DNA of 7,006 nt from Pseudomonadota bacterium (GCA_021816505.1 JAKAXS010000142.1:1-7006), one strand, 5' to 3'. Counted from the first letter of the stretch, positions 1 through 5,657 are shown. Made by a program: numbers and translations. Notes: generated by a model not told the origin, from the sequence alone.

Positions 1-1
1 G

Positions 2-277
2 ATCTTGTTCCAGGTCACGAACAACAAATCCAACATGTCCGAGGGCCACATGACCGTCGCCAAGGCCATGCAGGACAATGTGCCGAAGCTGGAAAAGTAT
101 TACATCGACGCGGGCAAACCGATCTGGAGCAGCCTGCGCGGCCGCGCGATCGCCTTCGGTTTGCGCCGCAAGATCCCGGACAACTACTCGCCGACGTCCT
201 ATCTCATCAACACGCTGCTGCCGTCCGACAACGCCAATCGCACGATGGACTACGTGGCGACGATCGTCATCGAATAG
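2..277 (+). CDS. 3' end of an unrecognised protein gene (partial)
   Basis: An open frame enters from the left edge and ends at a TAG at 275-277, leaving about 91 C-terminal residues. A TTG at 5-7 is in frame, but nothing before it looks like a ribosome site, so the gene very probably begins outside the window. The visible part is soluble-looking, with no membrane segment and no cysteine. It has a helix-like stretch (HMTVAKAMQDNVPKLEKYY) and a Tyr/Asn/Pro-containing tail ending in VATIVIE. I do not recognise the family and assign no function. It reads as coding because residue use is balanced, the third codon position is GC-rich, and a strong terminator follows 23 bp after the stop. Confidence 0.7.
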   Translation: MLFQVTNNKSNMSEGHMTVAKAMQDNVPKLEKYYIDAGKPIWSSLRGRAIAFGLRRKIPDNYSPTSYLINTLLPSDNANRTMDYVATIVIE

Positions 278-300
278 CAGTTGAACCTTGACGTCCCAAG

Positions 301-333
301 ACGGCGGCCGCAGTTGCGCGCCGCCGTTTTGTG
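301..333 (+). terminator. Intrinsic terminator after the first gene
   Basis: ACGGCGGC at 301-308 pairs perfectly with GCCGCCGT at 320-327. The 11-nt loop can itself fold as CGC/GCG (309-311 with 316-318). A T-rich run (TTTTGTGTT) follows the stem. It lies 23 bp past the stop of the first gene and only about 37 bp before the dipeptidase start, so it separates the two transcription units. Confidence 0.82.
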
Positions 334-357
334 TTAAACGAGCTGAGCTACAAAACC

Positions 358-363
358 GAGGAG
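358..363 (+). promoter_or_regulatory. Shine-Dalgarno site that decides the dipeptidase start
   Basis: GAGGAG at 358-363 directly abuts the first in-frame ATG (364) but lies 6 nt from the second ATG (370). The normal spacing to 370 makes the second ATG the better start. Confidence 0.65.
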
Positions 364-369
364 ATGCGC

Positions 370-1434
370 ATGGACCGCCGCCAGTTGTTGATCGGAGGCC
401 TTTCCGCGCCGCTCGCCGCCAGTTCCGCCACACGGCTGCTAGCCGAAGGCACGGCGCCCGTCTTCATCGGCGACATGCACTATCACCTGTTCTTCTTCGG
501 CAAGAACCCGGCGCCCTCCAATCCGCTGCGCCGCATGATGGCGAAGGGCAATGCCACGCTCGTCTCGTGGTCGCTTGTAGGCGATGTTCCGTGGCTGCGT
601 CTGGCCAAGGGCGGCTTCGCGCAAAAGGGCTTGCCGAAGAACGCCCAGGAGCCGGTGACGTGGTTCGACGAGGAACTGGCGCGCATCAAGGCGCATCTCG
701 ACAGCCAGCAGTTGAAGATCGCCCGCACCGCCGACGACCTCGATCTGGCGCTGAAAGGCGACCCACATGTCGTCCTGTCGGTCGAGGGCGCCACCTTCGT
801 GGACGGTGATCTGGCACCCCTGGCCGCCGCCTATGAGAAAGGCATTCGGCATATCCAGCTCGTCCACTACATCCAAAATCCTATCGGCGACTTCCAGACG
901 CGAAAGCCCGAACACCAGGGCCTGACGTCGTTCGGCAAGGATGTCGTCCGAGAGTGCAACCGCTTAGGGATTTTGATCGACCTGGCGCACTGCACGAACG
1001 AAGCCGTGATGCAGGCACTGGACATCTCGACCGCGCCGATGGTGTGGTCGCACAGCTCCGTCACGCGCGGCAAGCAACCGAACTACACGATGCCGATCTG
1101 GCAGGCGCGGCAGCTCTCCATGGAAGGCGCGAAGGCCATCGCGGCCAAGGGTGGCGTCGTGGGCCTCTGGGCCATGCGCGTCGACGTCGGCCGGTCGATC
1201 GAGGCCTATGCCGACCGTATGACCGAACTGGCGGAGTGGCTGGGCGAAGATCACGTCGCCTTCGGCACGGACCTGAACGCCTTGGCCAATCCCGTGGTCA
1301 AGAGCTATGCCGACCTGCAAAACGTCGTGCGCCACTGGCAGATCAAGAAGGTCGAGCCCGCCCGCATCCGCAAGCTCGCCATCGAGAACTACGCCACCGC
1401 TCTGCGCAAGGCCTTCGCCGCGCGAACGGCCTGA
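370..1434 (+). CDS. Membrane dipeptidase family (peptidase M19) metallohydrolase, Tat-exported
   Basis: This 354-residue protein resembles the renal/membrane dipeptidase family, zinc TIM-barrel enzymes that cleave dipeptides and related amide bonds. Residues 1-27 form a twin-arginine-like signal (MDRRQLLIGG, then an Ala/Leu-rich stretch), so export by Tat to the periplasm is likely. Family landmarks occur in order: the metal-site start GDMHYH at 34-39, bridging Glu139 in SVEG, His207 in IDLAH, His228 in WSHSS, and Asp301 in FGTDLN. The first motif reads His-x-His where M19 enzymes normally have His-x-Asp, and the Arg-Asn usually following the SHS motif is altered (QPNYT), so this is a divergent member and the substrate is uncertain. 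The start at 370 is preferred to 364 because of SD spacing. The promoter must lie in or next to the preceding terminator, or the gene depends on read-through. No clear terminator follows. Confidence 0.85.
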   Translation: MDRRQLLIGGLSAPLAASSATRLLAEGTAPVFIGDMHYHLFFFGKNPAPSNPLRRMMAKGNATLVSWSLVGDVPWLRLAKGGFAQKGLPKNAQEPVTWFDEELARIKAHLDSQQLKIARTADDLDLALKGDPHVVLSVEGATFVDGDLAPLAAAYEKGIRHIQLVHYIQNPIGDFQTRKPEHQGLTSFGKDVVRECNRLGILIDLAHCTNEAVMQALDISTAPMVWSHSSVTRGKQPNYTMPIWQARQLSMEGAKAIAAKGGVVGLWAMRVDVGRSIEAYADRMTELAEWLGEDHVAFGTDLNALANPVVKSYADLQNVVRHWQIKKVEPARIRKLAIENYATALRKAFAARTA

Positions 1435-1573
1435 GGCGGGACCAACCGGCGCAATAGCGGGGCTTTCGGCACAAATCTTCGATTTTTCAGCCCTGTATCC
1501 CGTGGGACAGCGATGCCGCGTGCGCTTTGGCATGGTGCCTTCAACGGGCGGACCACCGCCTCGGTTGGATATC

Positions 1574-1581
1574 AGGAAAGG
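1574..1581 (+). promoter_or_regulatory. Ribosome binding site of the small secreted protein
   Basis: AGGAAAGG lies 8 nt before the ATG at 1590. The same frame is open further upstream to 1527, but this site and the signal peptide that begins at 1590 fix the start there. Confidence 0.7.
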
Positions 1582-1589
1582 TTACCGCC

Positions 1590-2021
1590 ATGTTGAAGTC
1601 GATCTCGACCGTCGCCGCCTCGCTCGCCCTTGCAACGCTCGCCCTGGTCCCTGCCGCCAATGCTGGCGGCTGTGGCGGTGGTGGTGGTGGCTACGGCTAT
1701 AGCTCCTACCAGTCGTATCCCTCTTCCAGCTACCGCTCGGAGCGGCGGGCCCAGGCCCGCGCCGCCGCAGCCCGCCGCGCCAAGGTGGCCGCGGCAGCCA
1801 AAGCGCAGAAGGTTCGCGTCGCCAAGGCCGAAAAGAAGTCGGACGAGGTCGATACGGCCGAGGTGAAGACGGACAACGCCAAGATCGAGACGACGTCCAT
1901 CGCCGAAGTCACCAAGATCCCCGAAGTGAAGGTCGACGTGGCCGCAGTCGAACAGACGACCTGCAGCAAGTTCGTGCCCGCCATCGGCGCGAGCGTTTCG
2001 GTTGCCTGCGATCAAAAGTAA
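1590..2021 (+). CDS. Small secreted Gly/Ala/Lys-rich protein, function unknown
   Basis: A 143-residue protein with a clear Sec signal peptide: MLKS, a hydrophobic Ala/Leu core, and an A-N-A cleavage site after residue 25. The mature part starts with GGCGGGGGGYGY (26-37), then a Ser/Tyr patch. A strongly basic Ala/Arg/Lys region (about 49-83), probably helical, follows, then a more acidic Val/Lys/Glu/Thr segment (84-120). The C-terminus has Cys125 and Cys140 flanking KFVPAIGASVSV and could form a small disulphide loop. No enzyme motif is visible and I do not recognise a named family; a periplasmic or surface-associated structural role is only a guess. It stands alone, 155 bp after the dipeptidase gene, and is followed by a double hairpin. 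The low-complexity composition could produce spurious similarities, but signal peptide, RBS and terminator together support a real gene. Confidence 0.85.
   Translation: MLKSISTVAASLALATLALVPAANAGGCGGGGGGYGYSSYQSYPSSSYRSERRAQARAAAARRAKVAAAAKAQKVRVAKAEKKSDEVDTAEVKTDNAKIETTSIAEVTKIPEVKVDVAAVEQTTCSKFVPAIGASVSVACDQK
1674..1691 (+). repeat. GGY codon run encoding six glycines
   Basis: Six consecutive GGC/GGT codons encode Gly29-Gly34 of the small secreted protein. The four central GGT copies are identical, so the tract could vary in length by slippage in steps of one glycine without breaking the frame. Confidence 0.6.
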
Positions 2022-2040
2022 TCGCTCCACTTGATCGCAG
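2006..2040. repeat. 10-bp perfect inverted repeat spanning the stop codon of the secreted protein gene
   Basis: CTGCGATCAA at 2006-2015 is perfectly complementary to TTGATCGCAG at 2031-2040, with a 15-nt loop holding the TAA stop (2019-2021). No T tract follows on either strand. It sits 4 bp before the next hairpin, so the transcript would end in two stacked stem-loops. It may protect the mRNA 3' end or help stop transcription coming from the convergent monooxygenase gene. Confidence 0.7.
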
Positions 2041-2044
2041 CATG

Positions 2045-2079
2045 CCGCGTCGGACGCCCCGCGTCCGGCGCGGTTTCTT
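2045..2079 (+). terminator. Intrinsic terminator of the secreted protein gene
   Basis: CCGCGTCGGACGC (2045-2057) pairs with GCGTCCGGCGCGG (2061-2073): 13 pairs including one T-G wobble, with a 3-nt CCC loop. TTTCTT follows at 2074-2079. It lies between two convergent genes. The T tract is present only for plus-strand transcription, but the stem would also form in transcripts of the minus-strand monooxygenase gene, whose stop is 19 bp away. Confidence 0.87.
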
Positions 2080-2091
2080 GTTTGCGCGACG

Positions 2092-3309
2092 TCAGCCGCG
2101 CCAGCCATAGATCCAGTCGTAGCGCGCGATCAGTTTCCGCCCTGGCGTCATACGCATCGCGGCGTTGCGCGCCGCGGCCGCCAGTCCGTGCAGATGATAG
2201 ATCTGGCCGTTGCGCCGCGAGGCCGCCATCACGCGGCGCACACGCGGTTCGCGCGCGACGCGGTACGCCTGCAAGGCGCCCGCGACATCACCGTTCGACG
2301 CCGCGAGCGCGTCGGCCAGCACCGTCGCGTCTTCCAGAGCCATCACCCCGCCCTGCGCCAGGAAGGGCAGGGTGGGATGTGCCGCATCGCCGAGCAGCGC
2401 GACGTTCCCCTGCGCCATGGTTGGCAACTGGGCTAGCGTTGACAGCGCCCACTTGCGCCAGCTGCGCGGCGACTGAAGCAGCGCACGTAGCTGCGGTGCC
2501 AGTTTCAGCCGCGTCAGCACCGGCTGGAGATCGGCATCGTTGCTCCAGCTTTCGCCGTCGAAGGTTTCGTCCACGATGACGACGATCGCCAACTCGGCAC
2601 CGCCGCGCACGGCGTAATGCACGACGTGCGCATCGCGTGCGAGCCAGATGCGCGTGCCGTCCCTGAGCAAGGCAGGATCCACGTCCTCCGCCGCCAGAAC
2701 GGTGCGATAGGCGGACTTTCCCACCGCCAACGGCCCCGCGCCGTTGCCACCGCGCAGCCGTGAGTACAACCCGTCCGCCGCGACGACGAGCGGGCCGGTC
2801 AAGCCCTCTGAGCTATCAAGCGTAACTGCCGCGCCATGCTCCGCTTGCGTTACTGCAACGATATCGGCACCCATCGTGATCGCAATCGAAGGCTGCGCGC
2901 GGGCCCGTTCCAGCAGCGCGGCATGCAGGTCCTCGCGATGAGCCACCCAATAAGGCGCGCCGAACCGCGACGCCATGTCGGCGTTGAGCGGCAGTCGCGC
3001 CAACTCTGCTCCGCTCGCCGCATCGTGCGCGATCAACCACTGCGGAACACCTACCCGCGGCTCCAGCGCGTCGGCAACGCCGAGCGCGCGCAGGATGCGC
3101 GTGCCGTTCGGCCCGATCTGGATGCCGGCCCCTTGTTCGCTGAACTGTGCGCGTCGCTCCAGCACGCGGCTCGCGAAGCCGCGCTGCGCCAGAGCCAATG
3201 CGGTCGCGAGGCCCCCGATGCCGCCGCCCACGACCAGCACCGGCGCGTCGGCCGCGCTGCTCGGATTACCGGATCGGTGCGTTTGGTGACTTTCTCCAGC
3301 TGACGTCAT
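2092..3309 (-). CDS. FAD-dependent monooxygenase (salicylate / 3-hydroxybenzoate hydroxylase-like)
   Basis: A 405-residue class A flavoprotein monooxygenase, the usual length for the family, which uses NAD(P)H and O2 to hydroxylate mostly aromatic substrates in the cytoplasm. The FAD dinucleotide fold is at 24-51 (VVGGGIGG at 26-33, with Glu51 placed to bind the ribose). The family's DG motif is at 179-180 (VAADGLYSRLR) and its GD motif at 307-308 (LLGDAAHPTLPFLAQG). The segment PYWVAHREDLHAALL (119-133) resembles salicylate and 3-hydroxybenzoate hydroxylases. The substrate cannot be read from sequence. It starts 14 bp after the stop of the zinc-finger gene; AGG lies 6 nt before the ATG and a GAGG overlaps the upstream TGA, so translation is probably coupled. 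The frame stays open far upstream of 3309, but that stretch is antisense or out of frame to other genes and lacks family similarity. Confidence 0.9.
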   Translation of the reverse strand: MTSAGESHQTHRSGNPSSAADAPVLVVGGGIGGLATALALAQRGFASRVLERRAQFSEQGAGIQIGPNGTRILRALGVADALEPRVGVPQWLIAHDAASGAELARLPLNADMASRFGAPYWVAHREDLHAALLERARAQPSIAITMGADIVAVTQAEHGAAVTLDSSEGLTGPLVVAADGLYSRLRGGNGAGPLAVGKSAYRTVLAAEDVDPALLRDGTRIWLARDAHVVHYAVRGGAELAIVVIVDETFDGESWSNDADLQPVLTRLKLAPQLRALLQSPRSWRKWALSTLAQLPTMAQGNVALLGDAAHPTLPFLAQGGVMALEDATVLADALAASNGDVAGALQAYRVAREPRVRRVMAASRRNGQIYHLHGLAAAARNAAMRMTPGRKLIARYDWIYGWRG

Positions 3310-3323
3310 CGCCAGCCTGCGCC

Positions 3324-3581
3324 TCAGGCGGCCGGGTGATCGGCGTGCGCGCGGACGTAGCAGTCCGTCGGATCGCTCTCGTCCTTCGCCAGACGCGGAT
3401 CGTGCACGAACAGCGTCGAGCAATACGGACACAGGACCTGGCTGTCCTCTCCCATGTCGAGATACACATGAGGATGGTCGAACGGCGGGCGCGCGCCCAT
3501 GCACTGGAATTCTTTGACGCCGACGAAAATCTTCTCCGCGCCAACGTCGTTCGCCAGATGCGGGATGGTGGTTGCAGCCAT
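3324..3581 (-). CDS. CHCC-type zinc-finger domain protein (NDUFS6-like)
   Basis: An 85-residue protein carrying the zf-CHCC domain, known from the mitochondrial complex I accessory subunit NDUFS6 and from small alphaproteobacterial proteins. The proposed zinc ligands are all present: Cys27 (FQCMG), His36 (FDHPHVYLDMG), Cys51 and Cys54 (LCPYCSTLFV). The N-terminus (IPHLANDVGAEKIFVGVKEF) is typical of the bacterial forms. It is probably a cytoplasmic zinc-binding protein; whether it works with respiratory complex I or with the monooxygenase encoded 14 bp downstream is unknown. It is the first gene of this two-gene minus-strand unit, divergent from the hydrolase. The SD before its ATG is weak. 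Confidence 0.88.
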   Translation of the reverse strand: MAATTIPHLANDVGAEKIFVGVKEFQCMGARPPFDHPHVYLDMGEDSQVLCPYCSTLFVHDPRLAKDESDPTDCYVRAHADHPAA

Positions 3582-3692
3582 TCTGAAGCCCGTTCGTCGG
3601 TGATCCGTTATGCGGGCAAGCTATAGCCCGGGCGGGCTCGAAATGATAGGGGAGGCCATGCGACCACCGCGCACAAGGAGCATCGCCCGCGG
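3582..3692. promoter_or_regulatory. Divergent intergenic region between zinc-finger gene and hydrolase gene
   Basis: These 111 bp must carry promoters for both directions. A short inverted repeat, AGCCC at 3625-3629 and GGGCT at 3634-3638, lies near the middle next to a TATAG. I could not find a convincing -35/-10 pair on either strand, so no promoter is placed. Confidence 0.4.
3675..3680 (+). promoter_or_regulatory. Ribosome binding site of the alpha/beta hydrolase
   Basis: AAGGAG at 3675-3680 lies 12 nt before the first ATG (3693) and 15 nt before the second (3696). Both spacings are long; the first ATG is the better choice. Confidence 0.55.
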
Positions 3693-4457
3693 ATGATGAA
3701 GACGTTCGATTCCGCCGGCGTGCGCATCGCCTACATTGACGAGGCGCCTGCCGACACCCGGGCAACCATCCTGCTGATTCACGGCTTCGCCTCCAACGTC
3801 GCCACGAACTGGGGTGCGACCGGCTGGATCAGGGAACTGGTGCATGCGGGCTATCGCGTCGTCGCCTTCGACAACCGAGGGCACGGCGAGAGTGAGAAGC
3901 TTTACGAATTGGCCGACTACGGCGCGCCGGCGATGTCCGAGGATGCCCGCCGCCTGCTCGAGTTCCTGCAGATACCGTCTGCCCATGTGATGGGTTACTC
4001 CATGGGTGCACGCATCACCGCGTTTCTGGCCCTGCGCCATCCGCAGCTCGTGAAGACGGCCGTGTGCGGCGGCCGGGGCATCAACATGGTCCGCGGCATG
4101 GCGGGTACAGGGCCCATCGCGCATGCCCTGGAGGCGCCGACGATGGACGACGTCAAAAATCCGACGGCCCGCACGTTCCGCGCCTTCGCCGAGCAGACGA
4201 AATCCGATTTGCGCGCGCTGGCCGCCTGTATTCGCTCCGCGCGCGAGCCGATTACGGCCGAGGCGCTGGGCAAGCTCACGTGTCCGGTGCTGGTTGCGGT
4301 GGGTTCCGGAGATGTCGTCGGCGGCTCGGCGGAAGAACTGGCGGCGGTCATTCCAGGCGCCGAAGCGTTCGTCATCGCTGACAGGGACCACATGAAGGCC
4401 GTCGGCGACCGCAGCTATAAGCGCGCCGTGATCGAGTTCCTGGCGCGCCAGTCCTAA
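3693..4457 (+). CDS. Alpha/beta-fold hydrolase
   Basis: A 254-residue single-domain alpha/beta hydrolase, probably cytoplasmic since no signal peptide is seen. The oxyanion-hole motif HGF is at 30-32 after the hydrophobic strand TILLIHGF. FDNRGHGES (59-67) is the conserved second loop of the family. The nucleophile elbow GYSMGA places Ser103; the acid is likely Asp207 (GSGDVV) and the base His233 (DRDHMKAVG), so the triad is complete. Family members include esterases, C-C bond hydrolases and lactonases, and the substrate cannot be chosen from sequence. The divergent placement beside a flavin monooxygenase would fit a shared oxidation and hydrolysis route, which is inference only. No hairpin terminator is evident after the TAA. 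Confidence 0.9.
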   Translation: MMKTFDSAGVRIAYIDEAPADTRATILLIHGFASNVATNWGATGWIRELVHAGYRVVAFDNRGHGESEKLYELADYGAPAMSEDARRLLEFLQIPSAHVMGYSMGARITAFLALRHPQLVKTAVCGGRGINMVRGMAGTGPIAHALEAPTMDDVKNPTARTFRAFAEQTKSDLRALAACIRSAREPITAEALGKLTCPVLVAVGSGDVVGGSAEELAAVIPGAEAFVIADRDHMKAVGDRSYKRAVIEFLARQS

Positions 4458-4735
4458 TACGGCAGACTTAAGATACGTCAGTAGCAGTCCGGTTCACGCG
4501 CGCAACCCACGCGAACGGCCCCAGCAGGACCAGCCAACGTCCAATGCGACGGGGGAGTCGCCGGAGCTGCTCGTCGAACACCAGGGCCGACACGTCCCTG
4601 CGTATCCCACAGCTCAACCGACGCGCAGAAGGACTTTGCGGTCGGCCAAAGCCGTATACGCGGGCCGAATAAGTCGATCGAGTTCGCTGCGACAAGGCAC
4701 GCGTACAACGAACAAACGCAGCGGAAGTACTAGCC

Positions 4736-4758
4736 ACACTCGATCAGGTCTTGAGTGT
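4736..4758. repeat. 8-bp hairpin-forming inverted repeat
   Basis: ACACTCGA at 4736-4743 pairs with TTGAGTGT at 4751-4758 (one G-T wobble) around a 7-nt loop. There is no T tract, so it is not a standard terminator. It is 16 bp before a second, longer inverted repeat. Confidence 0.5.
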
Positions 4759-4773
4759 AGCGCGCCAATCGCT

Positions 4774-4799
4774 CTGCATGCATACCAAAATGCATGCGG
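4774..4799. repeat. Inverted repeat made of two ATGCAT/GCATGC palindromes
   Basis: GCATGCAT (4776-4783) and ATGCATGC (4790-4797) are perfect inverted copies around ACCAAA. The stem extends to 10 pairs with a T-G wobble and a C-G pair. Each arm is itself palindromic, so the site could be an operator bound by two dimers or a hairpin in RNA. Confidence 0.65.
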
Positions 4800-4810
4800 G
4801 CAGGGACTCC

Positions 4811-4819
4811 TGTGGATAA
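4811..4819 (-). promoter_or_regulatory. Consensus DnaA box (single)
   Basis: TGTGGATAA on the plus strand is the exact complement of the DnaA box consensus TTATCCACA. It is intergenic and 12 bp from the inverted repeat above. No second good box is seen in the window, so it is not evidence of a replication origin. It may be a regulatory DnaA site or chance. Confidence 0.4.
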
Positions 4820-4895
4820 GGCAACAACCCGCGTGACATCAAAACGCTGAATCGGCGCCACGGCTCAGCCGCGCTCCCGGCGCAAATTCGCCCGC

Positions 4896-4912
4896 CGATC
4901 GCGTCACGATCG
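4896..4912. repeat. Two CGATCG palindromes 11 bp apart
   Basis: CGATCG at 4896-4901 and again at 4907-4912, separated by CGTCA. The centre-to-centre distance of 11 bp is about one helical turn, as in operators contacted on one DNA face. It lies 59-75 bp before the lipoprotein start. Confidence 0.4.
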
Positions 4913-4931
4913 TCTCGCCAGGGAAGGGACG

Positions 4932-4946
4932 TTAACCGCGCATTAG
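4932..4946 (+). promoter_or_regulatory. CtrA-like site upstream of the lipoprotein gene
   Basis: TTAA-N7-TTAG matches 7 of 8 positions of the CtrA consensus TTAA-N7-TTAA known in alphaproteobacteria. It overlaps a small inverted repeat, ATTAG-CC-CTAAT (4942-4953). It is only 24 bp before the ATG, closer than usual for CtrA activation, so repression or coincidence is also possible. Confidence 0.35.
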
Positions 4947-4970
4947 CCCTAATCAAGTAGCCTCACCATC

Positions 4971-5648
4971 ATGTGGCGTATCGAGTGGCGTTCCGTAAAG
5001 TTCCTGGCCGTGCCGTGCGTGGCGCTCCTTCTTTGGGGATGCGGCGGCGCGCCTTCGTTCGTTGCCAAGAACGAACCTTGGCGGAACGACGAAGAAAGCG
5101 CCTGCATGGCGTCCAACACCATCCGCTACTCGCCCTTCATCCGCACCCACGCCGCACTTGGCGGCCCGAGCGTCTGCGGCACCGCGAAACCGTTCGAGAT
5201 GGCAGCCGCCATGAACGGCCGCGTCGTCCTGAAGCCGGCCGCGCTGTTGCGCTGTCCGATGATTCCGCAGGTGGAGCGCTGGGTGAAGCAAGTGGTGGAG
5301 CCCGCCGCGCGCTACCATTACGGGTCGATGCTCGTCGAGATGTCGATCGCCGGCTCATACAATTGCCGGCCGATGAATCACGTCAGTGGCGCGCGCCTCT
5401 CCGAACATGGCTACGCGAACGCGCTCGATGTTTCCGGCTTCACGATGTCGAACGGTCACCGCGTTACGCTGAAGCGCGGCTGGAACGGCTCAGCCCAGGA
5501 CCAGGCCTTCCTGCGCGACGTGCACCAGGGCAGTTGCCGGTTCTTCACGACGGTGCTCAGCCCCAACTACGACCGTGCCCACCACGACCATTTCCACCTC
5601 GACCTCGCCCGCCACGGCAGCGGCGGCCTGAAGCGGATCTGCAAGTAG
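4971..5648 (+). CDS. Extensin-like C-terminal domain lipoprotein (peptidase M15-like fold)
   Basis: A 225-residue envelope protein of the extensin-like C-domain family, widespread in alphaproteobacteria and related in fold to M15 zinc D,D-peptidases that cut peptidoglycan peptides. Residues 1-23 are a signal peptide ending in LLWG-Cys24, a lipobox with an unusual Trp, so the protein is probably lipid-anchored. Conserved landmarks are the N-terminal CxCG-type region (Cys45, Cys69), a CPM segment (95-97), WVKQVVEPAARYHYGS (104-119) and GSYNCR (128-133). The metal motif RLSEHGYANALDV gives His146-x6-Asp153, and HHDHFHLD (204-211) gives a second His-x-His. Six cysteines besides the lipid one (45, 69, 95, 132, 189, 224) could form three disulphides. 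Enzymatic activity is inferred, not established, for most of this family. The SD is weak. It converges on nsrR with 9 bp between stops. Confidence 0.88.
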   Translation: MWRIEWRSVKFLAVPCVALLLWGCGGAPSFVAKNEPWRNDEESACMASNTIRYSPFIRTHAALGGPSVCGTAKPFEMAAAMNGRVVLKPAALLRCPMIPQVERWVKQVVEPAARYHYGSMLVEMSIAGSYNCRPMNHVSGARLSEHGYANALDVSGFTMSNGHRVTLKRGWNGSAQDQAFLRDVHQGSCRFFTTVLSPNYDRAHHDHFHLDLARHGSGGLKRICK

Positions 5649-5657
5649 CCGCCGCGC

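Larger units (their letters stand above)
4458..4970. other. 513-bp intergenic region without a recognisable gene
   Basis: Short open frames exist on both strands (for example minus 4468-4737), but none has an RBS or a recognisable family, and the residue composition is Arg/Ser-rich like shadow translation. The left two thirds may be decayed coding sequence or a non-coding RNA locus; nothing decides between these. The right third holds several short palindromes (listed separately) and must contain the promoter of the lipoprotein gene at 4971. An additional nested stem is possible at 4855-4883 (GCGCC/GGCGC outside, CGGC/GCCG inside). Confidence 0.6.

Noticed and set aside
1493..1560. Riboswitch or leader structure before the secreted protein gene
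   Set aside because: Only short stems occur (for example GGCGG-ACCA-CCGCC at 1547-1560) and no conserved riboswitch core is recognisable.
1572..2108. 178-codon minus-strand open frame across the secreted protein gene
   Set aside because: It covers the terminator and is a Gly/Arg/Leu-rich shadow of a gene with its own signal peptide and RBS.
3310..3765. N-terminal extension of the monooxygenase frame (152 extra codons)
   Set aside because: The frame stays open by high GC, overlaps the zinc-finger gene in another frame, and encodes an Arg/Ser/Pro-rich stretch; the family fold begins about 24 residues after the ATG at 3309.
3621..4391. 256-codon open frame antisense to the alpha/beta hydrolase
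   Set aside because: It mirrors the hydrolase gene codon pattern, is Arg/Gly/His-rich and has no recognisable motif; the plus-strand gene has a full catalytic triad.
4468..4737. Possible degraded transposase or protein gene on the minus strand
   Set aside because: No DDE, HTH or other family motif and no terminal inverted repeats or target duplication could be seen.
4736..4912. Replication origin
   Set aside because: Only one consensus DnaA box, no AT-rich unwinding region, and no origin-linked genes (dnaA, parAB, hemE, repABC) nearby.
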